The notes under the pieces: generated by a model
Database searches by the model: none
What the model was told of the DNA's origin: nothing
Seen by the model: the letters and a program-made list of their open reading frames with translations, nothing else
Position numbers and translations under genes: made by a program
Shown: positions 56,104 to 64,000 of the stretch, piece after piece
Layout: the number at the start of each line of letters is the position of its first letter
Numbering within the stretch: position 1 is the first letter of the stretch
NCBI GenBank assembly: GCA_040285825.1
Contig: JAUPSS010000007.1
Span: forward strand, 2,082,689 to 2,146,688
From: Eukaryota sp. TZLM1-RC
Lineage: Eukaryota > Metamonada: BaSk clade
DNA length: 64,000 bases
Direction of reading: 5' to 3'

Positions 56104-57564
56104 ATGAGGTGCCGGTGTTCTCTTTCTGCATCTGCATTGCGTCCTTTTGTGCAACTATGTGAGAACCCTCATCCACATACAATCATTTCAATGAATTCAT
56201 CTGACGTTTCCCGAGTGTTATCCAATGCCAGATGTTCCAACCATACACGTTGTTTCGCACGTGTCTTGAGCTATATGACCCAGGCTCCTTCTGAATCAGT
56301 CTCACTAACCAAACTTTCCTTTCCTTTTAAAATGTACACTACTCCCCAATCCAAGATTCATACCTGCTGCCAATCACTACTTAGTTACAATCCTCCACCT
56401 CCTATCCACCATCCTTACGCTACTTCCTCCTCTCGTGGTTCATATACCAAGTTTTCATCAACCTTGTTCTCTTACAATTTTCTTGATCAACCATTTTCTC
56501 TACCGTCAAGTCCTGACGACTACTCCATTGATGTCCTCTCCGACTATGCCAATGAACATGCTCGCCTCAAAGCCAAGGTTGCCATTCCAAATAAGCATGG
56601 GAGTTTTTATCCTACTGTTCTTGACGCCTTTCTCAACGACCCTAAATGGCTGAGCAAGTGTATTGAGGGAACCAATCCTTTGAGAAACGGGATGACCTCC
56701 GAATCTCTGAGAGAATCAATGTGGAGGGAGTCCAGAAGAGGATTGAATTGCAGGGAGGCCACTCAATTTTTTCCATCAAAAGTCAAGAGTTTTCTGACTC
56801 ACGTGATGGGAAAAGTCTTGTATGGTCAATATAATGGGTCAAAACTACCAACACAAGGTCAAAATGATGAGTCAAATCAAGTCTGTGAGGGTCAGGAATT
56901 ACCAAGACCACTTTCCTCTTTGAGAGTTTTAGATCCCTGTGCAGGTTGGGGTGATCGTTTGGCTGGGTTTATGGCTGGGAATGTTGATTTTTACATGGGT
57001 TGTGATCCGAATTCTGATTTGTTCAATGGGTACGAAAATTTAAAAAATTGGATGAAAACTGCTGGGAGTCGGACGAATGTTGAGCTCATCAATAGCCCCT
57101 TTGAAAATTTGGACCTGTCAGATTATCATGAATATTTCGATCTTGTTTTTACTGGCCCGCCTTTCTTTGATTTTGAAAAATACACCAACATTGAGGGCCA
57201 ATCAATTGACGATTGTAATGATTGTAACGATTGGCTTTCTGATTGGTTGTTTCCGATGTGTATCAAATCAGTAGCTGCCCTTAAATACGATGGGATATTG
57301 GCCTTGTACATTGCAGATTTGTTCAAACCTTTTGTTTTTGTTGAACCTTTATGTTTATTCATGGAGATTTGGTCTTGTTGTAAGTACTTTGGTCCAGTAT
57401 CTTTTATCAGTGGAAGAAATCTTCATCGGCCTATTTGGATTTGGAAAAAAGGTCAATCAAAGTCAAATGATGATGTGAGAGTTGCCGAAGCCAGAAAAGT
57501 TTTTGAAAAGGAGTACAAGGTTCTTTATGATAAGTGTTGTGATCAATTTGATTGTCATAAGTGA
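56104..57564 (+). CDS. SAM-dependent methyltransferase with a GPPF catalytic motif
   Basis: 486 aa from ATG 56104. The C-terminal half is a Rossmann-fold methyltransferase: motif I LDPCAGWGDRLAGF (about 275-288), a GCDPN acidic loop after strand 2, and motif IV LVFTGPPFF (about 346-354). Motif IV resembles the (D/N/S)PP(Y/F) of DNA or RNA amino-methyltransferases. Downstream segments (IADLFKP, ISGRN) fit the rest of the fold. The N-terminal about 200 residues are Ser-rich with no clear domain; the first 20 (MRCRCSLSASALRP) could be an organelle-targeting peptide. Similar TSPPYF-type methyltransferases are known from phages and large viruses, so an acquired origin is possible. The substrate is unknown. 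Confidence 0.72.
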   Translation: MRCRCSLSASALRPFVQLCENPHPHTIISMNSSDVSRVLSNARCSNHTRCFARVLSYMTQAPSESVSLTKLSFPFKMYTTPQSKIHTCCQSLLSYNPPPPIHHPYATSSSRGSYTKFSSTLFSYNFLDQPFSLPSSPDDYSIDVLSDYANEHARLKAKVAIPNKHGSFYPTVLDAFLNDPKWLSKCIEGTNPLRNGMTSESLRESMWRESRRGLNCREATQFFPSKVKSFLTHVMGKVLYGQYNGSKLPTQGQNDESNQVCEGQELPRPLSSLRVLDPCAGWGDRLAGFMAGNVDFYMGCDPNSDLFNGYENLKNWMKTAGSRTNVELINSPFENLDLSDYHEYFDLVFTGPPFFDFEKYTNIEGQSIDDCNDCNDWLSDWLFPMCIKSVAALKYDGILALYIADLFKPFVFVEPLCLFMEIWSCCKYFGPVSFISGRNLHRPIWIWKKGQSKSNDDVRVAEARKVFEKEYKVLYDKCCDQFDCHK

Positions 57565-57814
57565 TTTTTAGCACTGTAGTTATAAAACAACTGCATATTA
57601 ACTACTAATAAAAGTGACTAAATAGTTTTTAAAAAGTATTACAAAAGAATTAATTGAAATATTTTTTTAAAATTTTTTGAAAATTTTGAAACTTTGAAAT
57701 TTTGAAACTTTGAAATTTTTGATGTATTGTATTAACAATACTTTCAATAATAATAGAAAACTCTTGATAGTTTTGGAGAAATTTTCTTTTCAACATTGTT
57801 GATTAATTTGCGAA

Positions 57815-59392
57815 TTAAACCTTTTTTCTATCTTCAATTAACTCAATTGCTTTATTCAAGGAATTAATGGTTGAGTTTAACTGAACAGAGATGACACCAA
57901 TTATAGAATTGGGCTGACTTCTGATGAATTCCTCTATTATTGACCTATATTTAAGAACTACTTGTTCAAATTTTACCCTATCTTTGACCTTTGCAGACCA
58001 AAAATGTCTTAAAATTTCACTTGCACAGAGCTGAAAAGTTGCCATTTGACTCACAACATTTTCAGGAAGTTCTAAGCTCATAATTCCTCTTTGGTCACGT
58101 GATTTGATTGATTTCATGACGTCAGCAATGGCATTCCAACAACTAGTAAAATCAATATTCATCCCTAATGCTTTATAATTCTCCAAAGACTCAACGAACT
58201 TCTTAATCACGTGATCATTTTGAGCTAGTTCTTGACTTTCCACGACCTTGTCCTCGGTTGGTGGAAGTAAATTCCATTTGGTTTCCTCTTTGTCAATCAA
58301 GACTCCATCGACAGCAGTCAAGCTTGACTCTGATTGACTCTTATCGAGATCAGAAACTACACGTTTCCCATGTAAATTAAGCTCTTTAACTATAACTTCC
58401 TGATTAATATCTGCATCTTCTTCTATATCAACTCCAGTTTTTTGCACAATTTCGACCAAAGTCCCAGTTTCCCTTGAGTTCTCACGAAAAGGCCATAATT
58501 CAACAGACTCTTCATGACTGTAATCAATCGTCACGTTTCCTTTTTGAGCTTCATTTTGAACTGTTCTACTTTTTTCAGCATTGAAGAACTTCTTTGCGAT
58601 ATCAGAAAGTTCTTCAACATTCAACTTCATCGACAAACGCTGCCTCCTATACTCATAGTATTGAACCCAAAAATTGCTCTCGTCAGCAGAATTATGAACT
58701 AGGTCAAAATACAGCTCCTTGAGTTGAGGAAATTCAAGGAAAAATGATTCCTTTTCTGATTGAGTTAATTGAAAGGTGATTTTATTGGCAGAATGACTTG
58801 AACTCGTAAAGAACCCTGGCAAAGAAGAAGTAATCGCGGGTGATTGCCCAATATCACAACGTAAATAATTACTAAACCGAGACCAAAACAAATCTTCACT
58901 CAAAAACCCCTTTGCTACTAGATTTCTATGCAACAACCCCAAAGTGCTTGGGTTGGCTTCTAGTATTGCTCTACGTTTAACAATCTCATGCGATACTTGG
59001 TTATGGATGGAGCTAGAGGGCTGAGGTGTGGGTTCTGAAGGAGGTGGAGGGGGTGGAGCAGTGGTGGAAAGCAGTGGAGAGTTCTTTTTGAGAATAGTGA
59101 AGGCAGCATCACGATCTGCTTGTTTATTAGACGATGTAAACTCGAAATTGTGCCCAGGATGTCTGGGATCTGTTACAATGGTTTCTGATTCAACAATCTT
59201 CATAATAACGTGAGGTTTTTGAGGTGTTTCCTTAGAGCGAAATACACCAGCAACAGAAGACAGTGGAATAACAACGGGAGGAACACGAGGACCAAAGAAA
59301 CGAACTGAAGAAGTGTCGATTGCGAGTGTTCCATGGTGTCTAAGATTTGATAAGTAATCGACTGAAAACTCGCCAAGGACAGTGGGGGTCAT
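57815..59392 (-). CDS. TFIIH core subunit p62/Tfb1
   Basis: 525 aa. The N-terminal about 105 residues match the p62/Tfb1 PH-like domain (a TLAIDTSSVRFFG-type start, VIMKIVESET, HNFEFTSSNKQADRD). Two BSD domains follow: about 133-180 (RRAILEANPSTLGLLHRNLV ... FWSRFSNYL) and about 205-265 (FFLEFPQLKELYFDLV ... FWVQYYEYR). The C-terminal part ends in a helical segment (LNSTINSLNKAIELIEDR). p62 is a structural subunit of the TFIIH core used in RNA polymerase II initiation and nucleotide excision repair, in the nucleus. Domain order and length fit the family. Confidence 0.9.
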   Translation of the reverse strand: MTPTVLGEFSVDYLSNLRHHGTLAIDTSSVRFFGPRVPPVVIPLSSVAGVFRSKETPQKPHVIMKIVESETIVTDPRHPGHNFEFTSSNKQADRDAAFTILKKNSPLLSTTAPPPPPPSEPTPQPSSSIHNQVSHEIVKRRAILEANPSTLGLLHRNLVAKGFLSEDLFWSRFSNYLRCDIGQSPAITSSLPGFFTSSSHSANKITFQLTQSEKESFFLEFPQLKELYFDLVHNSADESNFWVQYYEYRRQRLSMKLNVEELSDIAKKFFNAEKSRTVQNEAQKGNVTIDYSHEESVELWPFRENSRETGTLVEIVQKTGVDIEEDADINQEVIVKELNLHGKRVVSDLDKSQSESSLTAVDGVLIDKEETKWNLLPPTEDKVVESQELAQNDHVIKKFVESLENYKALGMNIDFTSCWNAIADVMKSIKSRDQRGIMSLELPENVVSQMATFQLCASEILRHFWSAKVKDRVKFEQVVLKYRSIIEEFIRSQPNSIIGVISVQLNSTINSLNKAIELIEDRKKV

Positions 59393-59499
59393 TCAAAGGT
59401 GAAAGAAATGTTGTCCATGATTTTTAATAATTGTCAACTCTTGGTTCATCTTTTGGCTCCATGTTGGAAAATTAGTTCAAACATACTGATAGTATTAGC

Positions 59500-59608
59500 T
59501 CTACGGCTGCGGTCGTTGCGAAACATCAAATTGTAAGGAGAGTGACCAAATAATAATAACTCTACTTATAGTAAAATTAATTCAAAGTTGCACAATCGGG
59601 AATCCTGG
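59500..59608 (-). pseudogene. Short integrase relic of the second Gypsy family
   Basis: AAACATCAAATTGTA, GGAGAGTGACCA and further blocks match 43950-44045 of the second-family element, in the part of integrase after the catalytic domain. Small indels break the frame. About 100 bp survives. Confidence 0.7.
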
Positions 59609-59882
59609 TGTTTGATAATCCGCGCTTAATCTAGCTTTCTGTACCGAATCTCAGAATAGTTTACCTTTAGTGTGACTAAATCAGTGTTTAGTTTGGTTTT
59701 AGTAGGTCAACTTTTGCCCAACACTAATTGGACTGTATTCGCCAATGATAACAATTAACACGAAATTTATAGGAATTTTATTCAAAATATCTGCAAGAAT
59801 ACACCAAAGTTAAATTTGAACAACTTCTTGGAAAGCTATAGTTAAGCTATAGTTAAGGTTTGTTGTCTGGTTTTTAATTGTG

Positions 59883-61004
59883 TCATTGCGGATAAATTTC
59901 TTGGATAACTTTTTTCAACATTTGGCCAGATCGCGTCGTCTCTCGAAGGTTCCACTCTCGTGCCAACTCAAAGTCTCTTTCAGTAAAGACATGGCGTTCC
60001 CAATTATCGTTCCTATACAAAAACATACGGGGTAAGAAAACCCAAACATCTGCATTATTCTTTGCACAGCTAAGCATTGCTGATGGACGTGTGATTCCTA
60101 GAGAATCGTTAATCGATGAGGCATTGATTTCATGGTAATCTAAAACATACTGAATCAAAGTGATGATCATTTCAAGAATTGTTTTCTTTTCTGACTGAGT
60201 TACATGGTGACCGAAGTGCTTGCTTATGTTATATGCGTTCCAGAAGTACCAATACCATGTACGACGACCTTCGTGGTGTTTTTGTAACTGTTTACAAAAT
60301 GTCTGAATAACACCTGGAGCTCGGATGAGGAAGTAGTTCTCAGTGATACTGTTTAAATGCATGGCTCTATAGAGAACCCAGCTTGAGCTAGAAGAGTATT
60401 CGAATCGGGGCCCTGTGTTTCGGATCAAAATGAGGGGGTGTTCAACCAATCTGTGGTTAACGTCCCAATGTTTTGTAATCAGAAAGCGATTTAAGTTTCT
60501 CTTATTGGCATCGACCCACATACTTCGGGCTTGAAGGGCCTTGTCTCGGGAGCGTTTATCTGGTACATGTTTGTTGAAGTAATACGCGTATTTAGAGTCA
60601 AAAAGGAATTTTTCTTGACGAATAAGATCGGGGCAACTTCTACGGAGTTTCTCTCTTACAGAGTCTCTAGCGCTTGTGGTGAATTTTGCATCAACTTCCG
60701 GGACAACGATGGGATCTCGGCTATGGCATCTGCTGAATTCTGTATCCTTTCCGCTTTGATGAGGTTTTGAATGCCGTTGATTTGATTTATTACGGCTGTC
60801 TTCTCGGACTGGTGATTCAGGCTGATTATTCGATTCTTGGTGCGATGGTTTTGGGTTTTCGGAGGATTCTTGGATTGTTGATTGTGGGCTGCTGTTTGTG
60901 TTAGGAATAGAACCATCATTATTCTCAAGTGCATTTGATTCGGATGAAGCCGCAAAACTCGTGGATTGGTGTGTTAGCTCAACTTTGGAACAAGTGGTTC
61001 CCAT
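59883..61004 (-). CDS. Predicted N-myristoylated protein of unknown function, 373 aa
   Basis: The N-terminus MGTTCSK fits an N-myristoylation signal (Gly2) with a nearby Cys5 for palmitoylation, so membrane attachment is likely. Residues about 10-100 are a Ser/Asn/Gln-rich disordered linker. Residues about 105-373 form a helical, aromatic-rich domain (KYAYYFNKHVP, TWYWYFWNAYNIS) that I do not recognise. An RGS-like or other small regulatory helical domain would suit the acylated N-terminus, but there is no motif proof. Clean ATG and TGA. It is upstream of TFIIH p62 on the same strand, 490 bp apart. Confidence 0.62.
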   Translation of the reverse strand: MGTTCSKVELTHQSTSFAASSESNALENNDGSIPNTNSSPQSTIQESSENPKPSHQESNNQPESPVREDSRNKSNQRHSKPHQSGKDTEFSRCHSRDPIVVPEVDAKFTTSARDSVREKLRRSCPDLIRQEKFLFDSKYAYYFNKHVPDKRSRDKALQARSMWVDANKRNLNRFLITKHWDVNHRLVEHPLILIRNTGPRFEYSSSSSWVLYRAMHLNSITENYFLIRAPGVIQTFCKQLQKHHEGRRTWYWYFWNAYNISKHFGHHVTQSEKKTILEMIITLIQYVLDYHEINASSINDSLGITRPSAMLSCAKNNADVWVFLPRMFLYRNDNWERHVFTERDFELAREWNLRETTRSGQMLKKVIQEIYPQ

Positions 61005-61218
61005 TGAGATTGAACAATTGAAATATTTGCAAAATTCTGTATCTGTATCTAAACTTTCATACTAGAATTGAAATCTGCATAATAACCAAGAATAGTTTAC
61101 ATTCTAAATTTCAGCATCTTTTCAACATACTACAACACTATACTGCTGAAAACAATATGTTTTACATGTAATTTTTCAATGTATTAGTTTCAATTTGTTG
61201 CCGATATGCAGGCCTGCT

Positions 61219-61330
61219 GTTCGTGTTGTTATTAATTGTTAGATAAGGCGGGTTAGGATAAAGATAATTTTATTGATACCTATTTAATATAAGCCTGATA
61301 AAAGCCCCGTGGCACGCTGTTAAGCCTTCC
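61219..61330 (-). repeat. Possible relic of a short Gypsy-type LTR
   Basis: GATAAAGATAATTTTATTGA and ATATAAGCCT resemble blocks in the same order in the 81-bp LTR at 12981-13061, but the ends are not conserved. It is weak and could be chance in AT-rich DNA. Confidence 0.3.
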
Positions 61331-61420
61331 TAATTTTATCATGAGGGTATAGAACGTTAGATCTTAATGAAACATATATAATATAAACTAAGTTACTCAC
61401 TATCGAGATACCTACATTTT

Positions 61421-61461
61421 ATGCTTGAAAAATCCAAGCATCATTCCAACCTGGAATGATG
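61421..61461. other. Two back-to-back perfect hairpins
   Basis: ATGCTTG/CAAGCAT (7-bp stem, 7-nt loop, 61421-61441) overlaps by three bases with CATCATTCC/GGAATGATG (9-bp stem, 5-nt loop, 61439-61461). No copy elsewhere in the window. Possible roles are a structured RNA, a transposon end or a terminator-like element. Confidence 0.65.
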
Positions 61462-61715
61462 TTTCTTCGTTTTCTGTTTCACTATGTTTCCAAAGTGCCC
61501 TTAGTAAGAACAATGTTTTTCTTGCTATGATAACATAGGAGTGTTGTGGAAATTTACTTGTATTCAAACAATGTTAATGTCTTAAACAAATTTTTTCAGG
61601 ATTGAAATAAAATAAAATTGCCTAATGATCTTTCAAACCAAAAACGGATAAAGAGATAAAGAGAATGATTTGAAAGTATGTTTGCAATTGTTGTATCACT
61701 AAAAGGTTATCAACA

Positions 61716-62090
61716 ATGAATATAAATCAAATACAAATCTGGGCCAAATGTTTTCCCCAATTAAGTCAAGAAATTACCACCCGATCTCTTTTAAATTTGC
61801 AGTTTTGCTGTAAAAAGCTTCAACATACACTGTCAAAGATTTCTGAAAGCTTGGATTTTGATGTTGAAATCCCATTTTGCAAAACTTTTACAAGATGTGT
61901 GTAATAGTACATCTACTGCTTTAATAACACCCATTGCTCAAGTATATAATACTCTCTTAACTGATTCTGCTTGGACTTTGAATATGAGATTTCTTTCCTT
62001 TATCAGGCCTGATAATTTGCCTCATAATTTAATTTGTAAATGTTCTCGGAATTTTTTTTTTCTTCCTCTACATATAACCGTTTAACTTAA
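61716..62090 (+). pseudogene. C-terminal relic of a diverged non-LTR reverse transcriptase
   Basis: The translation QIWAKCFPQLSQEI with a following LLNL helix resembles the post-RT linker of non-LTR copy 1 (KWGRCFPQSF, near 21660-21720). After a frame change near 61860-61900 it continues as LLTDSAWTLNMRFLSFI, the type of sequence that follows the thumb in these elements. It ends before the ORF1 start of the intact element at 62134. Confidence 0.55.
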
Positions 62091-62133
62091 AACCTGGCTG
62101 AACCGAGATCATTGCTTCTATTCTTTCTTGTTG

Positions 62134-62436
62134 ATGTCTGAATCAGTTTCTGATTCTAATGGAGTCAAAAGAAAGAACGATAGTCAACAAGATGCTCAAG
62201 ACGTCCTTTCCACCTCTCCTCCTCAACCTCTTCTCTCTTCATTTTTGGACAAAAAAAATTCTGATCAAGAATTTTTAGACAATCACGATGAAAAAAAAGT
62301 TTGTTCAAAAACAAAGCCACGCTCCTACAGATGCTCAAAGTGTCGACAACAGGGACATAATGCTCGAACATGCCCCAATGTTGGAAAAAATGATGCGGCA
62401 AATTCTGAAACAAAATGTAAAAAGAAAATTTATTAG
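62134..62436 (+). CDS. Non-LTR retrotransposon ORF1-like protein with a zinc knuckle
   Basis: About 100 aa from ATG 62134. Ser/Gln/Asp-rich start, basic middle, then a CCHC knuckle C-X2-C-X4-H-X4-C (CSKCRQQGHNARTC). It overlaps the RT ORF by 47 nt in a different frame; the RT ORF lies in the +1 frame relative to it. It probably supplies nucleic-acid binding. It may be a separate protein or be joined to RT by +1 frameshifting or reinitiation at the ATGATG inside the overlap. Confidence 0.68.
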   Translation: MSESVSDSNGVKRKNDSQQDAQDVLSTSPPQPLLSSFLDKKNSDQEFLDNHDEKKVCSKTKPRSYRCSKCRQQGHNARTCPNVGKNDAANSETKCKKKIY

Positions 62437-64000
62437 AAGGAAAGAGTCTAAGGTAGAACCCATAAATAATGCTCCACAAGTTGTTGCAAAACCAGTTAGC
62501 AATCGATTGAAGCACAAAACGTGCAACACTTGTGGTATTTCTTTTAGAAAAAATGCAAAAGGAAAAACTTCTGATCGCTGCTTGAAATGCCGCATAGTTG
62601 ATAACTACCATCCTCCTATAAGAATACCTCAAGAAATTCATCCGACCAAATGCAATGAATTTGCTTTCGTTTTTCAAAGATTTTTGGATCAATTATGTAA
62701 AGGAAAGTATGCTATCAATATTATTTGGGAATTTTTTGGTTCTTTTTGTCCTCCTTTTGAACAAAATTTCGTTAATATTTCCGAAGATTTAACCAATATA
62801 GCACCGAGAAATCAGTCATCCGAGAAATTAAGTAAAATTTTTGAAGACAAATGCTTTGACAACAAATGGTCCAAGGCTTTGTCAGCTTTAAGTCCCGGAG
62901 TCAAAGCACCGAACAATGAAGATACAGTAGATAAACTGAAAATACTTCATCCTTATGAAGACCCTGTTATGGATCAAAATTTTTACGGCACATACTGGGA
63001 AAATTATCCATTGATGCCATCAGAAGTTTTTTCGGTTATCAAAAAGAGACCTCGTGGTAAGTCTGCCGGACTTTCTGGTATTACTATTGATCATGTAAAA
63101 GCCGCGATTATTTCTTCAGAAGATTGCCTTGGTTTAATGACCAAATTTTTCAACCAAATATTATCTGGTCAACGCAAGTACCCAGAAGAATTAAGAAGTT
63201 CTCGTTTGACTGCACTTGTCAAAAATTCAAAAATGGATGTTCGTCCTATTGCAGTCTCTGAGAGCTTACATAATATTTTTTCTGCGTGTTGCTTAAGCAG
63301 GTTCAATGAAAAAGCTAAAAAGATTGTATTACCCTTTCAATATGGTATAAATACTACAGATGGAGTCTCTTCAGCGATTTTTGCTACTGATGTCTTATTT
63401 CGTCAAAATGAATCCAATGTTTGCATGTCATTGGATTTTAGTAATGCTTTCAATTCGCTAAGTCGTCGCAGTATCCATGGTGCTCTATTGCAATATATGC
63501 CAGAATTAATACCATATTTTCAATCAACATATTGCACATATTCTAATTTACATTTTGGTAACAACATTTTGATTTCATCCAGTGGCGTAAAGCAAGGAGA
63601 TCCGTTAGGACCTCTTTTGTTTTGTTTGGCCATTCATCCTATTCTACTGCAAATTCAAGAGATGTTTCCTTCACTAAAAATGATTGCATATATGGATGAT
63701 GTTGTGCTTATTGGTGAATTAAATATTGTGAAAAAAGCAACTGTATGTTTTAAAGAATTATTTACCAAAATTGGTCTCCGACTTAATTTACTTAAATGTG
63801 TTTTGTTATCGAATTCTCCAGTTTCCACAATAATTGATGATATTGAAATTCAAGCAAAATTATATTCAATTGATGCTATTCGTCATTTGGGTTCGTTTTT
63901 AGGAAATAATGATGAAATTACCAAAAAATTGTTTGAAAAGTTGAACTCAATTTCTGACAAAATTGACCGAATGATGAATTTAGATATAAAAAAACACATC
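62390..64000 (+). CDS. Non-LTR retrotransposon reverse transcriptase, apparently intact, runs off the window
   Basis: Open for all 537 codons from ATG 62390 to the window end. A CX2C...CX2C finger (CNTCGISF ... CLKC) lies near residues 45-68. Next come an N-terminal domain with ALSALSPGVKAP, an RPRGKSAGLSGI block and RT motifs RPIAVSE, DFSNAFNSL, GVKQGDPLGP and YMDD. The decayed copy 1 (19925-22400) aligns throughout and indicates a restriction-like endonuclease should follow beyond the window. With no stop codon in 1.6 kb, this copy could be active. Confidence 0.88.
   Translation, partial: MMRQILKQNVKRKFIRRKESKVEPINNAPQVVAKPVSNRLKHKTCNTCGISFRKNAKGKTSDRCLKCRIVDNYHPPIRIPQEIHPTKCNEFAFVFQRFLDQLCKGKYAINIIWEFFGSFCPPFEQNFVNISEDLTNIAPRNQSSEKLSKIFEDKCFDNKWSKALSALSPGVKAPNNEDTVDKLKILHPYEDPVMDQNFYGTYWENYPLMPSEVFSVIKKRPRGKSAGLSGITIDHVKAAIISSEDCLGLMTKFFNQILSGQRKYPEELRSSRLTALVKNSKMDVRPIAVSESLHNIFSACCLSRFNEKAKKIVLPFQYGINTTDGVSSAIFATDVLFRQNESNVCMSLDFSNAFNSLSRRSIHGALLQYMPELIPYFQSTYCTYSNLHFGNNILISSSGVKQGDPLGPLLFCLAIHPILLQIQEMFPSLKMIAYMDDVVLIGELNIVKKATVCFKELFTKIGLRLNLLKCVLLSNSPVSTIIDDIEIQAKLYSIDAIRHLGSFLGNNDEITKKLFEKLNSISDKIDRMMNLDIKKHI

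Overview
The window comes from an AT-rich eukaryotic nuclear genome, probably a compact single-celled one. Typical eukaryotic genes occur as uninterrupted ORFs with short spacers: cytosolic-type histidyl-tRNA synthetase, a TFIIH p62/Tfb1 subunit, a YIPF4-like Golgi protein and an ADIP-like coiled-coil protein. Every confident host gene ends on a normal TAA, TAG or TGA, so the standard code is assumed. The lineage cannot be fixed from sequence alone. No rRNA, tRNA or CRISPR array was seen.

Layout. 1-19.9 kb is a nest of one short-LTR Ty3/Gypsy (chromovirus-like) family. Copy 1 (+) is near intact and lies inside copy 2 (-), which is joined to copy 3 (-) through a single shared 81-bp LTR. Copies 2 and 3 carry the same disabling mutations, including a 48-bp loss of the RT catalytic YIDD box. 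19.9-22.4 kb is a decayed non-LTR retrotransposon, followed by a Fanzor scrap and two unrecognised convergent genes. 25-27 kb is a Mutator-like element with a 9-bp target duplication. 27.3-29.1 kb is a repeat-bearing hypothetical gene. 29.2-31.4 kb is a Fanzor (B) with a structured 3' non-coding tail. 31.6-34.5 kb holds relics: an MJ1316-RCC1 gene, a CCT6 fragment and a third Fanzor (C). 35.9-38.9 kb is a large intact Fanzor ORF (A), followed 98 bp later by the YIPF4-like gene. 39.8-42.1 kb is a hAT element with an 8-bp target duplication. 43.1-49.9 kb is a second, diverged Gypsy family with 137-bp LTRs. 50.4-61.0 kb is the housekeeping block (SDR, HARS, ADIP-like, methyltransferase, TFIIH p62, a predicted acylated protein), interrupted by a Fanzor-B 3'-end relic at 53.6-54.2 kb. 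61.7-64.0 kb is a relic and then an apparently intact non-LTR element running off the end.

The most interesting system is the set of Fanzors (eukaryotic TnpB-like, RNA-guided nucleases). Fanzor A appears to be a fusion: a B-family-polymerase-type 3'-5' exonuclease-like fold in front of a Fanzor1-type protein, with the last RuvC aspartate changed to asparagine. Fanzor B has a conserved about 270-nt 3' region with a 13-bp hairpin and a terminal inverted repeat, the expected place for its guide (omega) RNA. That region recurs, almost without ORF, 57 bp upstream of the ADIP-like gene. In three of four cases a Fanzor 3' end lies about 60-100 bp upstream of a host start codon on the same strand. 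All similarity calls here come from reading motifs by eye, not from searches.
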